A stretch of DNA of 54,742 nucleotides from contig CAJCIM010000131.1 of the NCBI GenBank assembly GCA_903970395.1, forward strand, positions 1-54,742. The letters run 5' to 3'. Origin of the DNA: Acidobacteriaceae bacterium. Lineage in GTDB: Bacteria; Acidobacteriota; Terriglobia; Terriglobales; Acidobacteriaceae. The notes below the pieces were generated by a model, which saw only the letters and a program-made list of their open reading frames with translations, ran no database searches and was not told the DNA's origin. Positions within the stretch are counted from its first letter, which is position 1; each line of letters opens with the position of its first letter. Of the stretch, positions 34,937 to 42,321 are shown in pieces. Made by a program: the position numbers and the translations under genes.

Positions 34937-37900
34937 TTAGAACTCAACGCGTACGGCTACCTGCCCCGTACGGTTGCCCGCATTCTCCGCCGTCTGTGAA
35001 GCGTTAAGAACGCCGAACGCCCCGGTGCTGCTGATATTCGTAACAGGCGGCGCATAGTTGGTGTGGTTGAGCACATTCGTGAACGTCGACTCCAAACGAA
35101 CGTGCACACCTTCGGTCAGAACAAATACCTTCGCGACTCCCCCGCTGACTGCGATCGTCCCGGGCCCTTCAAGCGATCCGACACTCGCGTTACCGACACG
35201 GCCTGCGTTAACCGGCGTGCTGGCGAAAGCGCTCAGATTGAAGTAATGGCTCGGCGTCCGATTGGCGGGGATAGGATTACCGACCCTGTCCGGGCGAACG
35301 ATGGAACCATCGCGTGCCGGATCCGTATTTGTTTGATCGTTGGAAATGCTGTCAGTGGGCGTCAAATACGGACCTGTCTCCAGGAGCGTAATTGTATTGA
35401 GATTCCAGCCTCCCAGGAATCCATCAACCAGACGGGAAGAGTGCAGCCACTGGCGTCCCTGACCGAACGGAAGCTGGTACGTCCCTGTCGTCAAGAATCG
35501 CTGCCGACGTGTTCCCTCAACATTTCCGCGGTTCGCAGGAATATCAAACCGGTTAAGGTCGGCGAGACCATAGCGAGTCTCTCCCTGAAACGCCGTCGGC
35601 GCATCACCCTGACCATCGCTGAGGTTGTGTGCCCACGTGTAGTTGGCCTGATAGGACAGCCCATGCGACAAGCGATGGTTTGCTTCAAGCTCCAGTCCGT
35701 TATAGCTCTGGTGACCGAGGTTGTTTGTGGAGAAGATCACTCCCCAGTTCTGGAATGGAGCAAGACTTGCATTGAATGGCTGGGTGCTAGGCTTTACCTG
35801 ATTCAAGTCAACCGTCACTGGCAGCCGATAGGTGCTCGATCCGACGTAGCTGACTCGCACTGAGGTATCGGGCGTGATCTCCCGTTCCACAGTGAGGTTC
35901 CACTGCGCAGTCTGCGCATCCCGATAACGAGGATCGGTAGCCTGTTCAAGCTCTCCTCCTCCAAACTGTAATCCGGATCCCGGAGGAGTGACCGACGGAA
36001 ATACAAAGATGGGCTGACCGTTGTTATTGTTCTGCCATGTATTCACCGCTGCTTCGGGGTTGCTCTCGTTGTTATTCTGCAACTGGCCCAACGCCGTCAC
36101 AGTATAGATTCCATAGCCCGCACGGACGACGGTCTTGGTATCCCGGAACGGCCGATAGGCGATGCTCACACGAGGGTCGAAGTTTCTGAGATAGGTCTGC
36201 CGCAGTCCCGCCGGTAGATTGTCTTGCGCGTTCGTGACAACCGGCGTGCATGTGGCAGCGTTGTAGTTCGGGTTGATTCCGGCGAGTCCACACGCATTGA
36301 ATGAAGCCAGAAAGTCTGGCGCTGGCTTGAGACCATTCAGCAGGATATTGTTGACGATCACTGCGCCCTGACCATTTGCTCCCTGACCGTTGTAGTTAGG
36401 GTCAAAGTTTGCCTGGATGCCGTTCTTGTCCACAAATGGAGGTTGCCATGCCCAACGAAGCCCAAAGTTGAAAGTGAGCTTGTTAGTGATCTGCCATTGG
36501 TCCTGACCATAGATACCCGCTTCAGGGCCGCCCGCATCATCGCGCGGACCGGTCACAGCGAAGTATGTTGTATTGGGAGCGCCGAGGAGAAGATCTCCAA
36601 AGGAGCTATTGGTGAATGTCTTCTGGTTGAACGTGAAGAGACCGTAGTCGTCAGAGGGTGTTTCAATCTCGGGAACGGCGAAACGCACCCAACGGACGTC
36701 AACACCAGCCTTGATCGTGTGCCGGCCGCGGTTATAAGTCACGTTGTCCGTGATCTGCTTGGTCGTCGACAGTGTAGGGCCTACGTGGTCGCGTCCAATC
36801 GGCGTGAAGTTGGTACCGTCGCTGAAATTGATCGTGGGGAAACCTTGATCGTTCGGGTGGTTGGAAACATTGACACCTTGATTTCCACCTACCTGCAGAG
36901 TCAAACCCTGCAAGGCAGCAGCGCCTATGATCCCAAAATTCGGTGCGAGAATGGTGTCCGTATATCCAAATCGAAATTCGTTCAGAAGGTGGGTGTTGAT
37001 CACATAGTTGTGCGAGATCAGAAAACTGCGATCGTGCTCAGAATCGACATCGTTTGGCAGGAGCGGATTGACAACATTCACCGTCAGGTTCTTCCTGTTG
37101 AAGCGCGCATAGACCTGCTGCTTGGAGGTCAGTATCTGATCGATACGTGCATCAAACCCATCTGTGTTCGAGGGGATCGGAACAAGTGTCTGATAGTTTA
37201 CCTGCCCGGGAAGTGCCGATAGGTTCGGCAGCGGGTAGTACTGACTAAGAAGCGCTGTCGCAAACGGATTGATAGTCGGAATTATATTGTTCGAATAAGG
37301 CTGTTGAGTGGCAGGGTTTATCAGCACTGGAAACGTGGACGCCAGGTCATTAAGATTGCCGGAGCGATCTTCCGCACTGGGCACTGTGTATTGTTCCGCC
37401 TGAGACGTGCGCCTCCGGTTACCCTCATAGTCGACAAAAAAGAACGTCTTGTTGTGACCATCGTAGAGACGCGGAAGCACGACAGGCCCGCCGAAGCTTC
37501 CGCCAAAGGTATTGAAATGCTTCGGCGCTTTTTGCGTGAAGTTGAGCACGCGAGCGTCCAGCGCATCGTTTTGCAGGTACTCAAAAGCGCTTCCGTGAAA
37601 CGTATTTCCGCCACCGCGGCTTGTGAACGTGACGTCCGCCACCTGCGCAAATTCGGCATTGTTATTGGAAGCAGTAACTTTGAGCTCTTCGATGCCATCT
37701 GGCGAGGGATAAGGATTTGCCCCGGCGGCGCTGTTGAAGATGTTCGCCGTCGAAATGCCGTCTACCGAGTAGCCAATCTGGTTAGCAGTGGCGCTCCCGA
37801 TGGCAATGTTTCCCTGGCTGTCTTGCTGAACGTTCGGAGACGTTGCGAGGGCCGCCAGTGGGCTCGTCGTTGAAGCGCGGAAGTTGAGAGGCAACTGCCC

Positions 37901-38500
37901 GATCTCACCAGTTCCTTTGCTGTCTCCGATCACGCCATTTTCGGTGTTGATCTGGCCTGCGGAGGTTGTAACTTCAACCGTCTGCGACTCGCTTGCGACG
38001 GACATCGTAAGGGTATAACGGCTGTCCTGCCTTGCCTTCAGTACGATTCCGTTGACAATGCTATCCGCGAATCCGGCATGGTTCGCGCGCAGGCTATAGG
38101 TGCCGGAGAGGACGTTCTCCAGAACATAGGCGCCGGCTGCGTCGGATACAACCGTCCGGTTGAAATCGGTGTCGATGCCGTGGAGCGTGACATTCGTATT
38201 CGGGATAGCCGCTCCCGTCGCATCTTGAACGACTCCGCGGATACTGCCGAACGTTGATTGCGCGCCAGCAGCAGTAACAGCAAACAGCAGCACTAGTGTG
38301 ACGGCAATAAAAAATGCGGCGCGCAGGCGACTGTGAGATACAGATGACGTGGAGTGGGGCCGGTGGATCTCTTTTGCTGGCCTCGAAGATACTTGCTGAT
38401 GAATGCGCGCAGCGTCCAAATGAACCATCATCAACGTGTGTGCAGTCAACGTTGAATTTAGACTTGCGGCCCTCCTATAGGTGTTCAAGACTTTCTCCAT
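34937..38500 (-). CDS. TonB-dependent receptor with carboxypeptidase-like N-domain (3)
   Basis: A 1,187-residue outer-membrane receptor, paralogous to the one at 23283-26927. Both share the opening STFGSxRGxVQDATGAAIP and near-identical C-terminal wording (LNHTNxAPP, then QTAENAGNRTGQ). About 58 residues precede the hydrophobic signal segment (FFIAVTLVLLFAVTAAGA), as in receptor 2. The plug region reads IGQLPLNFRASTTSPLAAL and the barrel ends in Phe. The start at 38500 has only a weak ribosome binding site, and the ATG pair near 38430 is an alternative. It is divergent from a second KdpD/KdpE-like pair, with the shared 18-bp motif in between. The ligand is unknown. Confidence 0.92.
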   Translation of the reverse strand: MEKVLNTYRRAASLNSTLTAHTLMMVHLDAARIHQQVSSRPAKEIHRPHSTSSVSHSRLRAAFFIAVTLVLLFAVTAAGAQSTFGSIRGVVQDATGAAIPNTNVTLHGIDTDFNRTVVSDAAGAYVLENVLSGTYSLRANHAGFADSIVNGIVLKARQDSRYTLTMSVASESQTVEVTTSAGQINTENGVIGDSKGTGEIGQLPLNFRASTTSPLAALATSPNVQQDSQGNIAIGSATANQIGYSVDGISTANIFNSAAGANPYPSPDGIEELKVTASNNNAEFAQVADVTFTSRGGGNTFHGSAFEYLQNDALDARVLNFTQKAPKHFNTFGGSFGGPVVLPRLYDGHNKTFFFVDYEGNRRRTSQAEQYTVPSAEDRSGNLNDLASTFPVLINPATQQPYSNNIIPTINPFATALLSQYYPLPNLSALPGQVNYQTLVPIPSNTDGFDARIDQILTSKQQVYARFNRKNLTVNVVNPLLPNDVDSEHDRSFLISHNYVINTHLLNEFRFGYTDTILAPNFGIIGAAALQGLTLQVGGNQGVNVSNHPNDQGFPTINFSDGTNFTPIGRDHVGPTLSTTKQITDNVTYNRGRHTIKAGVDVRWVRFAVPEIETPSDDYGLFTFNQKTFTNSSFGDLLLGAPNTTYFAVTGPRDDAGGPEAGIYGQDQWQITNKLTFNFGLRWAWQPPFVDKNGIQANFDPNYNGQGANGQGAVIVNNILLNGLKPAPDFLASFNACGLAGINPNYNAATCTPVVTNAQDNLPAGLRQTYLRNFDPRVSIAYRPFRDTKTVVRAGYGIYTVTALGQLQNNNESNPEAAVNTWQNNNNGQPIFVFPSVTPPGSGLQFGGGELEQATDPRYRDAQTAQWNLTVEREITPDTSVRVSYVGSSTYRLPVTVDLNQVKPSTQPFNASLAPFQNWGVIFSTNNLGHQSYNGLELEANHRLSHGLSYQANYTWAHNLSDGQGDAPTAFQGETRYGLADLNRFDIPANRGNVEGTRRQRFLTTGTYQLPFGQGRQWLHSSRLVDGFLGGWNLNTITLLETGPYLTPTDSISNDQTNTDPARDGSIVRPDRVGNPIPANRTPSHYFNLSAFASTPVNAGRVGNASVGSLEGPGTIAVSGGVAKVFVLTEGVHVRLESTFTNVLNHTNYAPPVTNISSTGAFGVLNASQTAENAGNRTGQVAVRVEF

Positions 38501-38544
38501 TCTGACTGCCAGTGCGGCTGCCAGATGTCATGAGAAAGCACATG

Positions 38545-38593
38545 CCGTTAGTACGGCGTAACTGCGAGCTCAATCCTTACGGTTTACTAATGG
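38545..38593 (+). promoter_or_regulatory. Putative response-regulator site in receptor 3/kinase 2 interval
   Basis: CCGTTAG (38545-38551, itself part of the inverted repeat CCGT-TAGT-ACGG) and the 18-mer CTTACGGTTTACTAATGG (38576-38593). The 18-mer matches 27006-27023 at 15 of 18 positions, and the flanking CCGTTAG is shared too. It is the strongest sign that the two cassettes are regulated alike. Confidence 0.55.
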
Positions 38594-38662
38594 GTTTTTC
38601 TCTGTCGACTCTCTCAGTCGCAGTAACGAAGCTCATTTAAAGAATATCCTCTTACGTGGGAC

Positions 38663-40117
38663 ATGAGAACTGGACGGAAAATTCTAAGAGCGCTGCAGAC
38701 CGCGGCGGCAGCATCCGTCATCCTCTTGGCGACGTTCCTTGTCTATCAGACTCACGGCAAGGCCCTGACAGCTGGCTTGGTCGATCTCGTCCTGGTGATG
38801 TTGATCGCCTTCCGTTTTGGCTTCGTCGAAGCAGTTGCATCGGCTTTAGCTTCGGTAGCATGTCTGGACTTCTTTTACATGGCTCCCGTGTTTTCGCTCT
38901 CCGAGCGAGATCCACAAGACTGGCTATCCTCGGTAGTGTTTGTGATCATCGCGCTGACAGCAGGACGCTTCGTCACACAGGTCAAAGAGAAGGAAGCGCG
39001 GACCGAAACCGAACGACGGAGACTAGAGAAGCTCTATCTGACCAGTCGAGACATCATTCTGCTGAACGCACGTGAAAACGTCGTCTCTCAACTGACCCAC
39101 CTGATTATCGATACTTTTTCAGTTGATTTTGTAGGTATCTGGGATGTTCGTGCCTCCCTCATGGAAAAGAGCGGAGTCGTTCGCCTCAGCGACGAAGAGG
39201 TAAGGGCAGTCTATTTTGCTGATCGCTCCAGCGACGATCCGGCCGCCCGCAGATTTACAAGGGTGCTTCGATTGGGAACCAGGAGCATCGGCTCGCTCTG
39301 CATCATCGGTTCAGCAACAGGAGATCTTCTCGACGCCCGCTCCGTGGATGCAATCGCGTCGCTCTCTGCCATCGCGCTTGAGCGGGCGCACTCCTTCATC
39401 TCCGAGAGCAATGCCGAAGCGATCGCGCGCAGTGAGCAGTTGCGTTCGACCGTGCTCGACGGGCTGGCCCACGCGTTCAAAACACCGCTGGCGACAATTC
39501 AGAGTGCCAGTTCAGGGCTTCTCGAAATAAATCGTCTGACAGGGGCCGAGGCGGAGTTGATCACAATCATCGATGAGCAGGCTACACGATTGGCCAGGCT
39601 TACAACTCAGGTACTTCGAACCGCGAAACTCGATCAGAGCGATCTCCGGCTGAAACAGGAGCGGATTGAACCGGACCAGCTCTTTCAAAGTCTTCGGGAC
39701 GATCTGGGCGATCTACCGAATAGCAATGCACTCGTCATGCAAGACATAACAGACGGGATAATGACTTGGGGCGACGTTCGTCTGGTAAAGATGGCCATCT
39801 TGCAGTTGCTCGACAATGCAATCAAGTACGCGAGTCCTGGTTCCACAATCATATTGAAGGTCGAAGCCAGCGACTCCGAAGTTCTCTTCAGCGTAGCGAA
39901 TGAAGGGTCATTCATTCCTCCAGACGAGCGCTTGCGAATCTTTGATCGTTTTTATCGATCGCCTGGCTCCCAATATCGCGCAGCGGGAACGGGTATCGGG
40001 CTGGCGGTGACCAAGAAGATTCTTGAGGCCCACCGAGGTAGAGTCTGGGCTGAAAGCCCTACTGACCAGACTACCGTGTTCTTTTTGGCTCTGCCTAGGG
40101 TTTTGAGGGAGGTTTGA
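38663..40117 (+). CDS. KdpD-like sensor histidine kinase 2
   Basis: A 484-residue paralogue of kinase 1 with the same architecture. Four membrane helices lie within about residues 10-105 (ASVILLATFLVYQ, LVDLVLVMLIAFRFGF, VASALASVACLDFFYMAP, VVFVIIALTAGRFV). A GAF-like region follows, then HisKA with LDGLAHAFKTPLATI (His270) and HATPase with LQLLDNAIKYASPGS and GTGIGLAVTKKILEAH. The H-box HAFK[ST]PL is shared with kinase 1 and differs from the common SHELRTPL. The ribosome binding site at the ATG is weak. It abuts the regulator gene with no gap and is divergent from receptor 3. Confidence 0.92.
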   Translation: MRTGRKILRALQTAAAASVILLATFLVYQTHGKALTAGLVDLVLVMLIAFRFGFVEAVASALASVACLDFFYMAPVFSLSERDPQDWLSSVVFVIIALTAGRFVTQVKEKEARTETERRRLEKLYLTSRDIILLNARENVVSQLTHLIIDTFSVDFVGIWDVRASLMEKSGVVRLSDEEVRAVYFADRSSDDPAARRFTRVLRLGTRSIGSLCIIGSATGDLLDARSVDAIASLSAIALERAHSFISESNAEAIARSEQLRSTVLDGLAHAFKTPLATIQSASSGLLEINRLTGAEAELITIIDEQATRLARLTTQVLRTAKLDQSDLRLKQERIEPDQLFQSLRDDLGDLPNSNALVMQDITDGIMTWGDVRLVKMAILQLLDNAIKYASPGSTIILKVEASDSEVLFSVANEGSFIPPDERLRIFDRFYRSPGSQYRAAGTGIGLAVTKKILEAHRGRVWAESPTDQTTVFFLALPRVLREV

Positions 40118-40816
40118 TTGGAAGAGTGTATCGGAAAAATTCTCATCGTTGAAGACGACACCGCTCTCCGGCGAAGTCTGCTTACACCCCTTTCGATGTT
40201 GGGTTTCAGCGTTGCAGAGGCGGGCAGCGGTGAAGACGCCTTAGCCATGATTCGGATGTCCAGCTACGAAGCCGTTCTGCTGGACATCAACATGCCCGGC
40301 ATCGGAGGCATCGAGACCTGCCGCCGACTCCGCAAACTGTTCACTCGGCTGCCCATCATCATGCTCACGGTCCTCGATGAGGAAGACGACAAGGTTGAAG
40401 CTTTGGATGCGGGTGCGGACGACTACGTCACCAAGCCTTTCAAGATGCGAGAGTTGACCGCCAGGATACGCGCCGCCGTTCGAAGATTTCGCGCACCGTC
40501 TCTCCCTGCACAGATGCCAATTGTGAATGGAGAGATTGTCCTCGATCCTGTCCGCCACCGTGTCGAACGCTCTGGAGTTGAAATCCACCTTACCCCCAGA
40601 GAGTTCGACGCGCTCCACTCCTTGATGAATCGCGCCGGGCGTCCCGTCACACATGCGAAGTTGCTATCAGAACTGCGCGGCCCTGGCGCGGCTATGGAAC
40701 GTGGCTATTTGAGGGTCCTGATAGGACAGCTTCGGAAGAAGCTGGAGAAAGATCCCGCACAGCCCGAATACATCTTAACCGACAGCTACATCGGATACCG
40801 CTTCAGAGAAGCCTAA
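40118..40816 (+). CDS. OmpR/KdpE-type response regulator 2
   Basis: A 232-residue regulator starting with TTG directly after the kinase stop; GGGAGG precedes it. The receiver has VEDD, Asp56 in VLLDINMPG and Lys107 in GADDYVTKPF, so the phosphorylation site is intact. The winged helix reads IHLTPREFDALHSL, GYLRVLIGQLRKKLEKD and YILTDSYIGYRF. The DNA-contacting part resembles regulator 1 closely, consistent with both reading the same 18-bp motif; cross-regulation between the cassettes is possible. The motif also occurs 45 bases past its own stop, ahead of the protease gene. Confidence 0.94.
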   Translation: MEECIGKILIVEDDTALRRSLLTPLSMLGFSVAEAGSGEDALAMIRMSSYEAVLLDINMPGIGGIETCRRLRKLFTRLPIIMLTVLDEEDDKVEALDAGADDYVTKPFKMRELTARIRAAVRRFRAPSLPAQMPIVNGEIVLDPVRHRVERSGVEIHLTPREFDALHSLMNRAGRPVTHAKLLSELRGPGAAMERGYLRVLIGQLRKKLEKDPAQPEYILTDSYIGYRFREA

Positions 40817-40860
40817 GTTCCATCGACATAAAGAAGGACACTTATGCATCATTAACGGCT

Positions 40861-40878
40861 TTCACGGTTCACTAAAAG
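40861..40878 (+). promoter_or_regulatory. Third copy of the 18-bp response-regulator motif
   Basis: TTCACGGTTCACTAAAAG aligns with the two copies at 27006-27023 and 38576-38593, giving the consensus ACGGTTYACTWAWRG. TTAACGG (40852-40858) precedes it, giving a second ACGG word 9 bases upstream, in tandem as OmpR-type proteins prefer. It lies between regulator 2 and the protease gene, just upstream of the terminator. Confidence 0.45.
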
Positions 40879-40902
40879 TGTCGGTCGTTTCCGACCCTTT
40901 CA

Positions 40903-40944
40903 GGAAGGCGAGAGGAGTCCCGATCTCGCCTTCCTTCCTTTTAT
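40903..40944 (+). terminator. Rho-independent terminator after response regulator 2
   Basis: A perfect 11-bp stem (GGAAGGCGAGA at 40903-40913, TCTCGCCTTCC at 40924-40934) with a 10-base loop, followed by TTCCTTTTATC. It ends the kinase/regulator transcript. Because the 18-bp motif lies upstream of it, a promoter there would have to read through it to reach the protease gene. Confidence 0.85.
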
Positions 40945-40966
40945 CTCTCGGTAATGGAAGTGTTCC

Positions 40967-42151
40967 GTGATAGGCCCTCGAATCAAGTTCGCTATCCTCC
41001 TCTGCCTTCTTCTGTCGGGTTACGCCCACCTCGTGTACGCGAAGCCGCCGATATCAAAGACCGCCGGTGTAGTCCTGGTCGCCGCAACCGTGGATGGTCG
41101 AGCCGGAACGTTCCTTCTTGACACAGGCACAGACCGCTCATGCCTCGATAGCGGATTCGCAGCACGTCTGCCCCTTCCTTCTACAACTGCTGAGAACGTT
41201 CATGAACCATACAGGGACAGAAGACTCAACGGTGTTCGCGTGCGTGACTTAGGAGTGGGAGCGTCACATCTACAGGATGTGGCAATGCTTTCTACTGACC
41301 TCAGCGCCACGTTCTTGAGAGCGGGTCTCCCTATTGACGGAATCCTGGGGACCGATATTCTGAGACGCTTCATCGTCAAGATCGACTTCTCTTCCGGCTT
41401 AGTCGAATTCGAATCGAAAGCCCCACTTCCTGTTGACGCAGCGGTCATAAAACTCGAGCCCGTCGATGACATGTACTATGTCCCACTCACGTTGCAGGGG
41501 ACCCCGACCAGGCTCTTGCTGGACACCGGTGCGAATTCCACCAGCATCTCTTCCCACGCATGGTCACGCATCACAGCACACTGGCAGCCGCTATCAGTGC
41601 TAAACGGCGTTCGATCGACCGGCAGCACCGAGGACGCACAGTTCGCCCTGGTCCCGACGATCTCAATGAGTGGCGCTTCCTCCAGAGATGTTCCACTGCG
41701 TATACAGCCACAGACAGCACAAGGATTATTTGGCGAAGCTGACTTCGACGGCCTCTTGGGCAGCGATATTCTCCAGCAGTTCAATGTGACGCTGGACCTG
41801 ACCAATAACAATATGTATCTAAGCCATAAACCGAACAGCCGTGTGGATCAGTATCTCTTCACAACCATCGGCATTCAGTTCGCCAAAGACCTCGACGGAT
41901 ACTTCGCGATCATGGCCGTCTGGGATCCCTCTCCTGCGCAGGCGGCGGGGTTGAAGATCGGGGACTTGATTCTCTCCGTCAACCAGCACGATGCTCGACA
42001 GATGAGTCTTGACGATCTGTCGCGAGAAGTTCATGGGAACTCGGGAACGGAAGTCCATCTTCTCATCGAGTCCGCTGGACGCCGATACACCGTGACGGTG
42101 CCGATACGCTGTCTTCTATGCCCCTCACCTCAGACCACTGCGACACGGTAA
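40967..42151 (+). CDS. Exported double retropepsin-like aspartyl protease with PDZ domain
   Basis: A 394-residue protein with a signal peptide (residues about 5-25, ending VYA). Two retropepsin-like halves follow, each with a catalytic-type motif: FLLDTGTDRSCLDS (about residues 49-62) with GILGTDIL, and LLLDTGANSTSISS (about 184-197) with GLLGSDIL. A PDZ domain covers about 300-385 (PAQAAGLKIGDLILSVNQHD). Both Asp-Thr-Gly triads are present, so a single chain could form the two-lobed active site. The start is GTG with GGAAG ahead of it. It lies downstream of regulator 2 and upstream of the GH89 locus. A role in envelope proteolysis is likely; the target is unknown. Confidence 0.88.
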   Translation: MIGPRIKFAILLCLLLSGYAHLVYAKPPISKTAGVVLVAATVDGRAGTFLLDTGTDRSCLDSGFAARLPLPSTTAENVHEPYRDRRLNGVRVRDLGVGASHLQDVAMLSTDLSATFLRAGLPIDGILGTDILRRFIVKIDFSSGLVEFESKAPLPVDAAVIKLEPVDDMYYVPLTLQGTPTRLLLDTGANSTSISSHAWSRITAHWQPLSVLNGVRSTGSTEDAQFALVPTISMSGASSRDVPLRIQPQTAQGLFGEADFDGLLGSDILQQFNVTLDLTNNNMYLSHKPNSRVDQYLFTTIGIQFAKDLDGYFAIMAVWDPSPAQAAGLKIGDLILSVNQHDARQMSLDDLSREVHGNSGTEVHLLIESAGRRYTVTVPIRCLLCPSPQTTATR

Positions 42152-42284
42152 GCCCGATTCGCGATCGCAACATAGATTACTCCCCTCCTGCCAAGAATCA
42201 GACAGGCAAATATACAAATATGCCGCAAACCAGGCCGCCTCAGAAGGAAGGCGTCTTTCGCATAGACCAAACATGGACCGATCT

Positions 42285-42294
42285 GTAACGTTAC
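42285..42294 (+). promoter_or_regulatory. Putative LacI-type operator upstream of the GH89 gene
   Basis: GTAACGTTAC is a perfect 10-bp palindrome with a central CG, the form typical of LacI-family operators. It is 27 bases ahead of the GH89 start codon. Related but longer sites precede the microprotein/transporter unit and the inositol oxygenase gene; the regulator is encoded at 47432-48454. Confidence 0.4.
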
Positions 42295-42321
42295 TAGCAA
42301 CGGATATTCGAGGTGACGACG

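Noticed and set aside
17189-38500. The three TonB receptors as SusC-type members of Bacteroidetes polysaccharide loci
   Set aside because: No SusD-like lipoprotein gene accompanies any of them. Length and the N-terminal domain fit the Oar-like receptors of Acidobacteriota.
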